A DNA stretch of 64,000 bases, taken from assembly GCF_004570345.1 (NCBI RefSeq), contig NZ_SPQM01000001.1, forward strand, positions 55,322-119,321. The letters run 5' to 3'. This document shows positions 25,076-34,080 of this stretch, one piece after another. Source of the DNA: Blastococcus sp. CT_GayMR20. GTDB lineage: Bacteria > Actinomycetota > Actinomycetes > Mycobacteriales > Geodermatophilaceae. How positions within the stretch are numbered: position 1 is the stretch's first letter; each line of letters starts with the position of its first letter. The notes beneath the pieces are model-generated. The model searched no databases and was not told the DNA's origin. It worked only from the letters and a program-made list of their open reading frames with translations. The translations under genes were made by a program, and so were the position numbers.

Positions 25076-26233
25076 GGGCTCGGCGACGACGCCCGTCTCG
25101 AGCAGCTCGTCCACGGCAGCGCCGTCGTAGCCGCACTGGGCGAGGATCTCGCGCGTCTGCTGCCCCGGCGACACCGCCGGAGAGGGCACCGGGGTCGTGC
25201 TGCGGCTGAACCGCGGGGCCACGGCGGGCTGCGGATGCGGGCTTCCGTCGAGCGGTTCGTAGGCCGACCGGGCGACGGCGTGCGGGTGCGCCGCCGCCTC
25301 GTCCAGGTCGAGCACCGGCGTGACGCAGGCGTCCACCCCGGCGAAGGCCTCCGCCCACTCGTCCCGGGTACGCGTCGCGAACGCCGCGGTGAGCGCCTCG
25401 CGGAGCGCCGGCCAGCGGCTCCGGTCCTTGTGGCTGCCGGCGAGCCGGGGGTCCTCGTCCAGCCCGAGGACGGCGAGCATCGTCCGGAAGAAGCGCTCCT
25501 CGATCGTGCCCACGGCGACCCAGCGGCCGTCGGCGCACGTGTAGACGTCGTAGTACGGGCAGCCGGTGTCGAGCAGGTTGTCGCCGCGCCGGGCCGACCA
25601 CCGCCCCCGCGCGCGCAGCCCGTGGATCAGGGCCATCAGCGTCCCGGTGCTGTCGAAGACATTCGCGTCCACGACCTGCCCGCGCCCCGACCGACCCGAT
25701 TCCAGCAGCGCGCAGACGATGCCGAAGGCCAGCGACGACGCTCCTCCGCCGAAGTCGCCGACCAGGTTCAGCGGCGGCACCGGCCGCTCGCCGGCGCGCC
25801 CGATGGCGTGCAGGGCCCCGGTCAGGGAGATGTAGTTGACGTCGTGGCCGGCCGCCCCGGCGAGCGGGCCGTCCTGGCCCCAGCCGGTCATGCGGCCGTA
25901 CACCAGCCGCGGGTTGCGGGCCAGGCATTCGTCCGGGCCGAGGCCGAGCCGTTCGGCCACACCCGGCCGGAAGCTCTCCACGAGGACGTCGGCCGTCGCC
26001 ACCAGGTCGAGCACGACGTCGCGGCCGCGCGGCTGCTTCAGGTCGACGGCGATCGACCGCCGGCCCCGCTCCAGGACCGGGTTCGGGGTGTAGTCGGCCG
26101 ACGCGGGCCCGGCGCGGTCCACGCGGACGACGGACGCACCCATGTCGGCCAGCAGCATCGCGCAGTAGGGGCCCGGACCGATCCCGGCGAGCTCCACGAC
26201 GGTGATGCCCGCGAGCGGGCCGGTGTCAGTCAT
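25073..26233 (-). CDS. CaiB/BaiF-family protein, alpha-methylacyl-CoA racemase-like
   Basis: 386 residues. The family includes CoA-transferases and alpha-methylacyl-CoA racemase. Transferases need an Asp nucleophile in the middle domain; here that region instead carries the racemase set. GQDGPLAGAAGHDVNY gives His130, LVGDFGGG gives Asp160 and GTIEERF gives Glu245, at a constant +4 offset from the catalytic His126, Asp156 and Glu241 of the Mycobacterium racemase (from memory). Such an enzyme epimerises 2-methylacyl-CoAs so that (S)-specific dehydrogenases can act, as needed for isoprenoid or sterol side chains. It overlaps the CoA ligase gene by 8 bp. Confidence 0.85.
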   Translation of the reverse strand: MTDTGPLAGITVVELAGIGPGPYCAMLLADMGASVVRVDRAGPASADYTPNPVLERGRRSIAVDLKQPRGRDVVLDLVATADVLVESFRPGVAERLGLGPDECLARNPRLVYGRMTGWGQDGPLAGAAGHDVNYISLTGALHAIGRAGERPVPPLNLVGDFGGGASSLAFGIVCALLESGRSGRGQVVDANVFDSTGTLMALIHGLRARGRWSARRGDNLLDTGCPYYDVYTCADGRWVAVGTIEERFFRTMLAVLGLDEDPRLAGSHKDRSRWPALREALTAAFATRTRDEWAEAFAGVDACVTPVLDLDEAAAHPHAVARSAYEPLDGSPHPQPAVAPRFSRSTTPVPSPAVSPGQQTREILAQCGYDGAAVDELLETGVVAEP

Positions 26234-27779
26234 CGGCGGACTCGGCGGCGAGCAGCGCGCGCAGCCGCGCCTTGGCCACCTTGTCGAGGGTCGACCGCGG
26301 CAGCTCGTCCACCACCCGCACCTCCCGGGGGCGCTTGAACGCGGCGAGCAGAGCCGCGCAGCGCTCGGTCAGCTGCTCCGGGGAGAGGACGGCATCCGGC
26401 CAGGCGGTCACGAACGCCACCGGGACCTCGCCCAGCATGCGGTCGGGCCGCCCGACGACGGCGGCCTCCCGGACGCCGGCCACCCCGAGGAGCACCCGCT
26501 CGATCTCCGGCGCCCCGATGTTCTCCCCGCCGACCTTGAGCACGTCCTTGGCCCGCTCGGCGAACGTGAGCGTGCCCTCGACGTCGAGCCGCACCCGGTC
26601 GCCGGTGACGAACCAGCCGTCCGAGGTGAAGCACCGCGCCGTCGCCTCGGGGTCGTGCAGGTACTCCTGGAACAGCGAGACCCCCCGCCTGCCCCGCACG
26701 CGCAGGGTGCCGTCGGCCCCCGGCTCGACCGGGCGGCCGTCGTCGTCCAGCACCGCCACCTCGTACTCGGGCGCCGGGCGGCCCATCGACCCGGCACGGT
26801 CGGGGTGCAGCAGCCCGCCCACGACGGGGTGCGAGACGGTCTCGGTCATGCCGAACCACCCGATCACCGGGACGCCGCCCGTCACCGGCGCCGGATCCAG
26901 GCACGCGCTGCCGCCCCAGCCGCGGTAGCGGTGCCCGGACGGCACCTCCCGGTCGGCGAGCGCGCGGAGGCAGAAGGACACCACCGACGTCCACGTGGCT
27001 CCGTACCGCACCGAGACGTCCCAGAAGCGGGACGCCGAGAACTTCGGCATCAGCACGACCTGGCCGCCGGACCACAGGCTGGAGAGGAAGGAGTACGAGA
27101 GCGCGTTGGTATGGAACAGGGGCAGGTGCACGAGGTTGACGTCGGACGGGCCGAGCCCCTGGTGCGCGGCGCCGACCTGCCCGCCCCACAGGCAGTTGGC
27201 CTGGGTCCAGACGACGCCCTTCGGCCGCGCCGTGGTGCCGGAGGTGTACTGCACCGACGCCGGCGTCGACACGGGCAGCACCCCCGTCACGCCGTCCGGC
27301 TCCACCGCCAGCAGGGTCGCCACCGCGTCGGCACCGCCCCCTCCCGCGCCGCTGACGGCGAGGAACCGCAGCCCCGGGAGCGCCGTCGCGACGTCGTCGG
27401 CACGGTCGGCGGACACGACGGCGGCGACCGCGCCGCTGTGCTCGCCGGCGTAGCGGAGCTCGTCGACCGAGCCCGCGGGGTTGAGGCAGACGGCGACGGC
27501 GCCCACGGTCGTGGCGGCGGTCCACGCGAGCAGGAAGTCCGGGTGGTTCGGCAGCACGATGGCGAGGGAGTCGCCGGGGCGCAGCCCCCGCGCACGGAAG
27601 GCGGCGACGAGGGACGCCACGTCGCGGGCGAACTCCCCGCGGGTCCAGGCGGCCGGGCCGCCCTCGAAGGGCACCCAGGTGAGGAAGGGGCGGTCCGGCG
27701 CCGTGTCGGCCCAGCGTCGGACCAGCCAACCGACGTCGCGGCCCCCTCCCGGGGGCACAGGATCCGTCACGCGGGCCAT
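26226..27779 (-). CDS. Acyl-CoA synthetase (AMP-forming)
   Basis: About 517 residues of the ANL superfamily, activating a carboxylic acid to its CoA ester with ATP. Motifs: P-loop YTSGTTARPKGV near residue 165, GWFGMTETVSHP near 280, GWFVTGDRVRLD near 375, and PRSTLDKVAKARLR with the C-terminal catalytic Lys. The frame is open far upstream through the aldehyde dehydrogenase gene. The ATG at 27779 or the GTG at 27770 (GTGA overlap) is the real start. In this operon it follows the aldehyde dehydrogenase and precedes the racemase-like gene, a logical order of acid formation, activation and epimerisation. Confidence 0.9.
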   Translation of the reverse strand: MARVTDPVPPGGGRDVGWLVRRWADTAPDRPFLTWVPFEGGPAAWTRGEFARDVASLVAAFRARGLRPGDSLAIVLPNHPDFLLAWTAATTVGAVAVCLNPAGSVDELRYAGEHSGAVAAVVSADRADDVATALPGLRFLAVSGAGGGGADAVATLLAVEPDGVTGVLPVSTPASVQYTSGTTARPKGVVWTQANCLWGGQVGAAHQGLGPSDVNLVHLPLFHTNALSYSFLSSLWSGGQVVLMPKFSASRFWDVSVRYGATWTSVVSFCLRALADREVPSGHRYRGWGGSACLDPAPVTGGVPVIGWFGMTETVSHPVVGGLLHPDRAGSMGRPAPEYEVAVLDDDGRPVEPGADGTLRVRGRRGVSLFQEYLHDPEATARCFTSDGWFVTGDRVRLDVEGTLTFAERAKDVLKVGGENIGAPEIERVLLGVAGVREAAVVGRPDRMLGEVPVAFVTAWPDAVLSPEQLTERCAALLAAFKRPREVRVVDELPRSTLDKVAKARLRALLAAESADD

Positions 27780-29230
27780 TGCAGGTGCTTGACGGTGAAG
27801 AACTCCCCGAAGCCGTCCTCGCCCATGTCCATGCCGACGCCCGACTGCTTCGCACCAGCCCAGGGCACATCGGGCCGCGACCCGCCGCCCCCGTTGATGG
27901 CGACGGTTCCGGTCTCGAGACGGGCGGCGACCGCCCGCGCCTCCCCGGGGTCGCCCCACACGAGCGCGTTGAGCCCGTACCGGCTGTTGTTCGCGACCGC
28001 CACCGCCTCGTCGACGGTGTCGTACACGAAGACGGTGGCCACCGGCGCGAACAGCTCGTCCTGGGCGATCTCGTCGTCCGGGTGCACGTCGCCGAGCAGC
28101 GTGGGCTGGAGGAAGAAGCCGTCGAGGCCGTCGGGGCGCCCGCCTCCGGCGAGCACCGTCGCCCCCTTGTCCACGGCCCGGGCGAGGTAGCCCTCGACCC
28201 GCTCCCGGTGCTCCGCGGTGATCAGCGGGCCCACCTCGGTCGCCTCGGCGTACGGGTCGCCGACGGGGAGCGCGGCCAGCACCGTCCGGGCCCGCTCCAG
28301 GAAGGCGTCGGCGTCGTCGCGGTGGACGAGGATGCGGGTGGTCGCGCCGCACCCCTGCCCGGCGTTGCGGCAGAACCGCAGGATCGACGGCGTCACGGCC
28401 CGGTCCAGGTCCGCGCCCGGGAGGATCACCGTCGGCGACTTGCCGCCGAGCTCCAGCACGACCTTCTTGGCGGTCGGCGCGGCGGCGGTCATGACGGCGG
28501 CACCGACCGCGTTCGACCCGGTGAACGTCACCATGTCGACGGCGGGGTGGGAGCAGAGCCGCTCCCCCACGGCGGGATCGCCCGGGACCAGGTTCAGCAC
28601 GCCCGGCGGGATCCCGGCCTCCTCGGCCAGCCGGAGGAAGGCCACCGAGCACAGGGCGCCGCGGGGCGACGGCATCAGGACGACGGAACAGCCGGCGGCC
28701 AGCGCCGGCGCCACCTTCCAGCTGATCATGTTGATCGGGTAGTTGTACGGCGTGATCGCGGTGACCACCCCGATCGGCTCCCGCAGCAGCACGCTCTCCG
28801 ACTGCAGTGCCCCCGTCTGCGGCGGGAGCACCTCCTCGTAGCCGCCGCGCGGGCCGCGCTCGGCCATGTCGGCGGCCCACCGGAAGTTGACCGCCGGCGT
28901 GGCGGTCTGCAGGGTCCGCGCGAGGGAGATCGGCGAGCCCACCTCGGCGACGACCAGCCGGGCGAGCTGCTCGTGGTCCCGCTCGAGCAGGTCCGCGAGG
29001 CGGCGCAGCACGGCCGCTCGCTCCACCGGCGTCCGGCGGCGCCAGTCGCCGGCGTCGAAGCTGCGCCGGGCCGCAGCCACTGCGGCGTCGGCCTGGTCCA
29101 CGCCGGCCAGCCGCCAGGTGGCCAGCTCGGCGCCGGTCCCCGGCTCCACCGAGGTGAAGGGGGCGCCGGTGCCGGTGGTCCACGTCCCGTCGAGGTAGCA
29201 GGTGCGCTCGGCGAGGGTCGGGTCGATCAC
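27767..29230 (-). CDS. Aldehyde dehydrogenase (NAD-type)
   Basis: 487 residues from a GTG after GGGAGT. Catalytic Cys lies in NAGQGCGATTR, the general base Glu in LELGGKSPTV, and the cofactor site in PYNYPINMISWKVAPALAAG. Oxidises an aldehyde to a carboxylate, here probably for the coupled CoA ligase that overlaps its end. A second aldehyde dehydrogenase of the same subfamily lies at 40800, with the same NAGQGC and SPRGALCS/SPLAPLST style segments. Confidence 0.92.
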   Translation of the reverse strand: MIDPTLAERTCYLDGTWTTGTGAPFTSVEPGTGAELATWRLAGVDQADAAVAAARRSFDAGDWRRRTPVERAAVLRRLADLLERDHEQLARLVVAEVGSPISLARTLQTATPAVNFRWAADMAERGPRGGYEEVLPPQTGALQSESVLLREPIGVVTAITPYNYPINMISWKVAPALAAGCSVVLMPSPRGALCSVAFLRLAEEAGIPPGVLNLVPGDPAVGERLCSHPAVDMVTFTGSNAVGAAVMTAAAPTAKKVVLELGGKSPTVILPGADLDRAVTPSILRFCRNAGQGCGATTRILVHRDDADAFLERARTVLAALPVGDPYAEATEVGPLITAEHRERVEGYLARAVDKGATVLAGGGRPDGLDGFFLQPTLLGDVHPDDEIAQDELFAPVATVFVYDTVDEAVAVANNSRYGLNALVWGDPGEARAVAARLETGTVAINGGGGSRPDVPWAGAKQSGVGMDMGEDGFGEFFTVKHLQWPA

Positions 29231-29245
29231 GGGAACTCCCTGTGC

Positions 29246-29545
29246 TTACAGATCGATGTCCAGGACGAGGGACTGGAAGGCCTTGCCGTGCGGGTCCACG
29301 CGCAGGGTCATGGAGACGCCGCCGTCCAGGGCCCGCTCGAGGACGAAGTTGAGCCCGTGCGCCGCGGGGATCTCGTACCGCGTCACCGGACCGCGGACCA
29401 GGTCGCCGAAGTGTTCCTGCACGACCTCGGCGGTCAGCCGCTCCGCCAGCTTCGGGTAGTCGGCGGGGTCGTAGACGAAGACGCAGATGTTGCTCACCTC
29501 ACCCTTGTCGCCCGAGCGGCTGTAGGCGAGCTCGCGCAGCTTCAT
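29246..29545 (-). CDS. AtuA-associated small C-terminal-domain protein
   Basis: 99 residues (MKLRELAYSRSGDKGEVSNI start; RSGDKG is a signature of this family). It corresponds to the C-terminal alpha/beta domain that in many AtuA proteins is fused to the main domain. Its start overlaps the AtuA stop as ATGA, so the two chains are made together and probably assemble. No catalytic function is established for the family. Confidence 0.82.
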   Translation of the reverse strand: MKLRELAYSRSGDKGEVSNICVFVYDPADYPKLAERLTAEVVQEHFGDLVRGPVTRYEIPAAHGLNFVLERALDGGVSMTLRVDPHGKAFQSLVLDIDL

Positions 29546-30876
29546 GCCGCGACCACCTCGACGTCGAGCTCGACCAGTTCCCGGGGGACGTAGGCCGGGG
29601 TGACGCCGAGCGCCGGGACGACGCTGCCGGCGGCTCCCCCGCCGCCGGCCGGGCCGAAGTAGAGGAGCTCCATCTCGTGCACCGCCGCGCGGGCCAGATC
29701 GGCGTCCCGGGTGCGCAGCGCCATGCGCAGCCGCACCTCCGTCGGGTAGCCGCCCCGGAGCCGGTCCCCGAACAGCGAGTCGAACCCCTGCAGGTCGAAG
29801 CGCAGGTCGTCGATCCGGTCGGCCGCGGGCTCGAGGCGCCGGCGCACGATCTCCTCGGCCCGGCGTGCCCGCTCGACGCATCCGGGGCCGCCGTAGGACA
29901 TCTCGCCGGTGGCCTTCCAGCCCTGGTCGACGCCGACGAGGACCTTCAGGTGCGTGGGGCGGGGCCGCCCGCGCGCACCGCCGAGGCGGACCCGGTCACC
30001 GCCCAGGTCCTCGAACGACACGGTGGAGAAGTCGGCCGTGACGTCGGGGGTGAGGTAGGCCGCGGGGTCGTGGATCTCGTAGTAGACCTGCGTCTTCATG
30101 GTCCGCTCGTCGACGGCGCCGCCGGTCCCGTCGAGCTTGGTGACGACGACCGACCCGTCCTCGACCTCGGCCAGCGGGAACCCGAGGTTGTGCGGGTCCG
30201 GGACCACCCGGTACGGCGGGTCCTCGAAGTTGCCGCCGGTGGAGTGCACGCCGCACTCGAGCAGGTGCCCGACCAGGGTGGCGTGGGCGACACGGTCCCA
30301 GTCGTCGAGCGCCCAGCCGAGCTCGTGGCAGATGGGGCCGACGAACAGCGAGGGGTCGGCGAGCCGGCCGCCCAGCACGATCTGCGCGCCGCCCTCGAGC
30401 GCCTCGACGATCGGCTCGGCCCCGATGTAGGCGTTCGCCGAGACCAGTGCGCCGCCGAGGGCGCGCACCGTCGTCCCGAATTCCGGCAGCTCCAGGTCGA
30501 GGTCGCGCACGAGGTCGCGGACGTCGTCCCCACGGATCACGCCGATGCGCGTGCCCGACAGGCCGACGGCCTGCAGGTTGCGCGCGAAGTCCGCGCAGGC
30601 GGCGTCGGGGTTGGCCGCCCCGAAGTTGCCGACCACCTTCCGGCCGGACGAGAGGTACCGGGCCAGCAGCGGCACCAGCGCGTCGATGCGTTCGTCCTGC
30701 CCGGCGGCGGGGTCCCGACGGCGGCGCACCTGCGCCAGTGCCATCGTGCGCTCGGCCAGGCAGTCGAAGCCGAGGTAGGAGACCCGGCCGCTCTCGGCCA
30801 TCGCCGCCGCCGGCTCGAGCCGGTCGTTCGCGTAGGCGGAGCCGGCCCCGAGGGTGAGCACGCGGCCGGAGGCCAT
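29542..30876 (-). CDS. AtuA family protein (acyclic terpene utilisation, DUF1446)
   Basis: 444 residues. The start VLTLGAGSAYANDRLEPAAA and the inner YLGFDCLAERTMA, VVGNFGAANPDAA and LGGRLADPSLFVGPICHELG segments are those of the AtuA/DUF1446 family. AtuA is required for growth of Pseudomonas on citronellol and geraniol, but its reaction is unknown (established knowledge). It lies 2 bp after the ferredoxin gene and overlaps the small partner gene. Together with the racemase, ligase and aldehyde dehydrogenase downstream, it points to an isoprenoid or methyl-branched substrate. Confidence 0.85.
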   Translation of the reverse strand: MASGRVLTLGAGSAYANDRLEPAAAMAESGRVSYLGFDCLAERTMALAQVRRRRDPAAGQDERIDALVPLLARYLSSGRKVVGNFGAANPDAACADFARNLQAVGLSGTRIGVIRGDDVRDLVRDLDLELPEFGTTVRALGGALVSANAYIGAEPIVEALEGGAQIVLGGRLADPSLFVGPICHELGWALDDWDRVAHATLVGHLLECGVHSTGGNFEDPPYRVVPDPHNLGFPLAEVEDGSVVVTKLDGTGGAVDERTMKTQVYYEIHDPAAYLTPDVTADFSTVSFEDLGGDRVRLGGARGRPRPTHLKVLVGVDQGWKATGEMSYGGPGCVERARRAEEIVRRRLEPAADRIDDLRFDLQGFDSLFGDRLRGGYPTEVRLRMALRTRDADLARAAVHEMELLYFGPAGGGGAAGSVVPALGVTPAYVPRELVELDVEVVAA

Positions 30877-30878
30877 CG

Positions 30879-31070
30879 TCAGGAGACCTCGATCGCCAGT
30901 TCCGGGCAGCTGTCGGCGGCCAGCTGCGCGTCCTCCTCACGGCCCGGGGGGACGTTCTCGTCCTTGACGTATGCGTTGCCGTCCTCCTCGCGGGCGAAGA
31001 AGAGGTCCGGCGCACTCAGCCGGCACAGCCCGTGCCCCTGGCACGCCTGGTCGATCACCCTGACCTGCAC
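30879..31070 (-). CDS. P450-type [3Fe-4S] ferredoxin
   Basis: 63 residues from the GTG at 31070, chosen because AGGAGA precedes it; upstream codons are unlike ferredoxin. Three cysteines, Cys10, Cys16 and Cys55 (CQGHGLC then SCPE), with His13 in place of a fourth cysteine: the signature of actinobacterial [3Fe-4S] or unusual [4Fe-4S] ferredoxins that feed P450s. It is divergent from the P450 at 31198 across operator e and first in the operon with AtuA, aldehyde dehydrogenase, ligase and racemase. The likely reductase is at 34899. Confidence 0.9.
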   Translation of the reverse strand: MQVRVIDQACQGHGLCRLSAPDLFFAREEDGNAYVKDENVPPGREEDAQLAADSCPELAIEVS

Positions 31071-31154
31071 GACGTCTCCTGTTCCACACCCCGGCGTGCT
31101 GCTCGCGGCGTCGACTCGAAGGGCGTCTGGCATTGACACCCGAGGAATCAAATA

Positions 31155-31167
31155 TAACCATCATCAC
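31155..31167 (+). promoter_or_regulatory. Candidate GntR operator, site e
   Basis: TAACCATCATCAC lies in an AT-rich island (AATCAAATATAACCATCATC) between the divergent ferredoxin-AtuA operon and the P450-dehydrogenase operon, 30 bp upstream of the P450 ATG. One site would control seven or more genes. Confidence 0.62.
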
Positions 31168-31197
31168 AGTCCCGCGGAACCCTTGGAAGGTGGAGCA

Positions 31198-32463
31198 ATG
31201 CCCGAGAACGGACGCTGCCCGGTCGTGCACTTCGACCACAACTCCCAGGAGCACTCCGCCGACCCGGTCGCCTCGTACCGGGCGCTGCGCGAGCAGAGCC
31301 CCATCGCCTACACCGAGGCGTGGGGCGGCTACTACGTCCTCGCCGGCTACAAGCCCCTCTTCGAGGCCGCGCGCGACGACGACCGGTTCTCGTCGGCGCG
31401 CCTGGACCAGTACGGCGGTGAGGGCCTGTCGGTGGTCATCCCGAAGACCAAGCACCCGTTCCATATCCCGATCGAGATCGACCCGCCCGAGTTCCGCAAG
31501 TGGCGCAAGATCATCAATCTGATCACCGCGCCGGCGGCCGTCGAGCGCATGGAGCCGATCGTCAAGCACTACGTGACGTGGTTCATCGACCAGATCATCG
31601 AGGACGGTCAGGCCGACATGGCCGACGTCATCGGCGTGCCGGCGATCGTGACCGTCGACTGGCTGGGCCTGGACGTGGCCGAGTGGAAGCGCTACGCGTC
31701 GGCGTTCCACGCGACGCTCGTCGCGAAGCGCGGCAGCCCGGAGTACAAGCAGGCCGTCGAGGTGGACTTCCCCTACCTGGAGGAGCGGACCCGCGAGGTC
31801 ATCGCCGCGCGCCGGGAGCACCCGACGGGCGACATCATCAGCTACCTCGTCCAGTCGGAGGTCGACGGCCGGCCCGTGACCGACGACGAGGTGTTCAGCA
31901 TGGTCGACCTGCTGCTCTCCGGCGGGGTCGGCACGACGGCGTCCCTGACCAGCAACACCGTGGTCTGGCTCTACCAGAACCCCGAGGTGCGCCAGCGTCT
32001 CCGGGACGACCTCTCGCTGCTGGACAAGGCCATCGAGGAGTTCCTGCGGTTCTTCTCCCCCACGCAGGCGCTGGCCCGGACGGTCGCCCAGGACACCGAG
32101 CTGCAGGGCTGCCCGATGAAGAGGGGCGACCGCGTGCTGCTGGCCTGGTCGTCGGCCAACCGCGACCCCGAGCAGTTCGAGAACCCCGACGAGGTCGACA
32201 TCGAGCGGTGGCCGAACCGGCACGTCGCCTTCGGCCTGGGCGTGCACCGCTGCGCCGGCTCGCACCTGGGGCGGGCGATGGCCAAGGAGATGCTCACCCA
32301 GATCCTGACGCGGATGGGCGACTACGTCGTCGACGAGTCGGCCCTGAAGCCATACCCGCAGCAGGGCACGAACAACGGCTGGATGAGCATCCCCGCCACG
32401 TTCACCCCCGGTCCGCGGGTGCTGCAAGGTTCGGCGGACCCCGAAGCCATCCCGTCGTACTGA
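31198..32463 (+). CDS. Cytochrome P450 lacking the I-helix acid residue (intact paralogue)
   Basis: 421 residues from the ATG at 31198 (AAGGTGGAG upstream); the open frame far upstream is antisense to AtuA. Haem loop FGLGVHRCAGSHLG with Cys352; ExxR in EEFLRFFSP. The I-helix is LLLSGGVGTTAS, again with Gly for the usual Asp/Glu and Thr kept. The first 230 residues are very close to the broken P450 at 3716/4407. It lies 2 bp before a KstD-like dehydrogenase and divergent from its probable ferredoxin. Probable substrate hydroxylase of the pathway. Confidence 0.93.
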   Translation: MPENGRCPVVHFDHNSQEHSADPVASYRALREQSPIAYTEAWGGYYVLAGYKPLFEAARDDDRFSSARLDQYGGEGLSVVIPKTKHPFHIPIEIDPPEFRKWRKIINLITAPAAVERMEPIVKHYVTWFIDQIIEDGQADMADVIGVPAIVTVDWLGLDVAEWKRYASAFHATLVAKRGSPEYKQAVEVDFPYLEERTREVIAARREHPTGDIISYLVQSEVDGRPVTDDEVFSMVDLLLSGGVGTTASLTSNTVVWLYQNPEVRQRLRDDLSLLDKAIEEFLRFFSPTQALARTVAQDTELQGCPMKRGDRVLLAWSSANRDPEQFENPDEVDIERWPNRHVAFGLGVHRCAGSHLGRAMAKEMLTQILTRMGDYVVDESALKPYPQQGTNNGWMSIPATFTPGPRVLQGSADPEAIPSY

Positions 32464-32465
32464 CG

Positions 32466-34079
32466 ATGGAGCGCTTCGACGTCGTCGTCCTGGGGACCGG
32501 GGCGGCGGGGCTGTGCGCCGCGCTGGCGGCGGCCGATGCCGGTGCGACGGTCGGCCTGTTCGAGAAGGGCGAGCGGGTCGGTGGCACGACGGCCCTGGCC
32601 AGCGCCGTCGCCTGGATCCCGGACAACAAGTACGCCGCGGCGGTCGGCGTGCAGGACTCACGCGAGGAGGCGCTGGCCTACCTGGCCTCGCTCTCGCACG
32701 GGATGATCCTGACCGAGCTCGCCGAGGCGCTCGTCGACACCGGCCCCGAGCTGTGCGACTGGCTGGAGACCTCCACGCCGCTGCAGCTGCGGCTGGTGCC
32801 GGGCTTCCCCGACTACCACCCCGAGCACCCGGGCGGGAAACCACGCGGTGGGCGGTCGCTCGAGCCGGAGCTCTTCGCCTTCTCGCGGCTCGAGGGGTGG
32901 GGCGACCGGATGATCGGCACGCCGCGGCGCATGCGGGTGACCGAGACACCGATCGGCGGTGGCACCGGCGTCCTGGACGCCGAGACGGCCGAGCAGCGCG
33001 AGCGCGAGGGCCTGGAGGGCCTGGGCCGCGCGATGGTGGGCGCACTGCTGCGGGGATGCCTCGACCACGGCGTCGTCCCCCGCACCGAGCACCGCGCGGT
33101 CGACCTCGTGATGGACGGCGACGGGGTGGCCGGCGTCCGGTTCGAGACCCCCGACGGTCCGCTGGAGGTCGCCACCCGTTCCGTCGTCCTGGCCACCGGG
33201 GGCTTCGAGTTCGACCAGGACCTGGTCCGCGACTTCCTCCGGGGACCCATCCGCCACCCGGCCGGGGTCCCGACCAACACCGGCGACGGTCTGCTGATGG
33301 CCATGCGCATCGGCGCCCGCCTCGGCAACATGCGCGAGGCCTGGTGGGTCCCCGTCGCCGCGCTGCCCCGGACCGATGCCGACGACCACCAGCCGGTCCT
33401 GCTCGTCCTGCGCGAGCGGACCCTGCCGCGCTCGCTCATGGTGAACCGCTTCGGCGCCCGCTTCACCAACGAGGCGGCCAACTACAACGCCCTGGGCGGC
33501 GCCTTCCACCAGTTCGACGCGGCCTCGTTCAGCTACCTCAACCAGCCCTGCTGGCTGATCATGGACCAGGGCTTCGTCGACCGGTACGGCGGCTTCGGTA
33601 CGGCCGCGGGCGGGCCCCTGCCGGACTGGGTGCTGCGCGCCGACGACCTGCCGTCGCTGGCCGAGCGCATCGGCGTCCCCGCCGACGCGCTCGAGGACAC
33701 GGTCACCCGGTTCAACGGCTTCGCCGAGAAGGGCCACGACGACGACTTCGGCCGTGGCGACAGCGCCTACGACGGATGGTGCGGCGACCGCTCGGCCTAC
33801 CCGGGCACCGCGGCCACGCTGGGACCGGTGGACACCGCACCCTTCTACGCCGTCGAGCTGATCTCCTCGACGCTGGGCACGAAGGGCGGCCCGCGCACCG
33901 ACGTGGACGGCGCCGTCCTGCACGTCGACGGGGCGGTCGTCCCCGGCCTGTTCGCCGCCGGCAACGCCATGGCCGGGCCGACCGGGATGGTCTACGGCGG
34001 CGCGGGCGGCACGCTCGGCCCGGCACTGGTCTTCGGCTACCGGGCCGGGCGGGCGGCGGCCGCCCGCCGATCCGCCTGA
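32466..34079 (+). CDS. FAD-dependent dehydrogenase, KstD/fumarate-reductase family
   Basis: 537 residues. The N-terminal dinucleotide site is VVVLGTGAAGLCAALAAADA, followed by VGGTTALASAVAWIP. The C-terminus reads GTKGGPRTDVDGAVLHVDG, then GLFAAGNAMAGPTGMVYGGA and GTLGPALVFGYRAG, matching the 3-ketosteroid delta-1-dehydrogenase pattern with the active-site Tyr near residue 510 (YGGAG for YPGPG). Introduces a double bond next to a ring ketone, or reduces one. Starts 2 bp after the P450. No other steroid-core genes are present, so the substrate may be a smaller cyclic ketone. Confidence 0.87.
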   Translation: MERFDVVVLGTGAAGLCAALAAADAGATVGLFEKGERVGGTTALASAVAWIPDNKYAAAVGVQDSREEALAYLASLSHGMILTELAEALVDTGPELCDWLETSTPLQLRLVPGFPDYHPEHPGGKPRGGRSLEPELFAFSRLEGWGDRMIGTPRRMRVTETPIGGGTGVLDAETAEQREREGLEGLGRAMVGALLRGCLDHGVVPRTEHRAVDLVMDGDGVAGVRFETPDGPLEVATRSVVLATGGFEFDQDLVRDFLRGPIRHPAGVPTNTGDGLLMAMRIGARLGNMREAWWVPVAALPRTDADDHQPVLLVLRERTLPRSLMVNRFGARFTNEAANYNALGGAFHQFDAASFSYLNQPCWLIMDQGFVDRYGGFGTAAGGPLPDWVLRADDLPSLAERIGVPADALEDTVTRFNGFAEKGHDDDFGRGDSAYDGWCGDRSAYPGTAATLGPVDTAPFYAVELISSTLGTKGGPRTDVDGAVLHVDGAVVPGLFAAGNAMAGPTGMVYGGAGGTLGPALVFGYRAGRAAAARRSA

Positions 34080-34080
34080 G

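Noticed and set aside
25073..26233. Calling the CaiB/BaiF protein a CoA-transferase
   Set aside because: The His-Asp-Glu set of alpha-methylacyl-CoA racemase is present, so the racemase reading was preferred.
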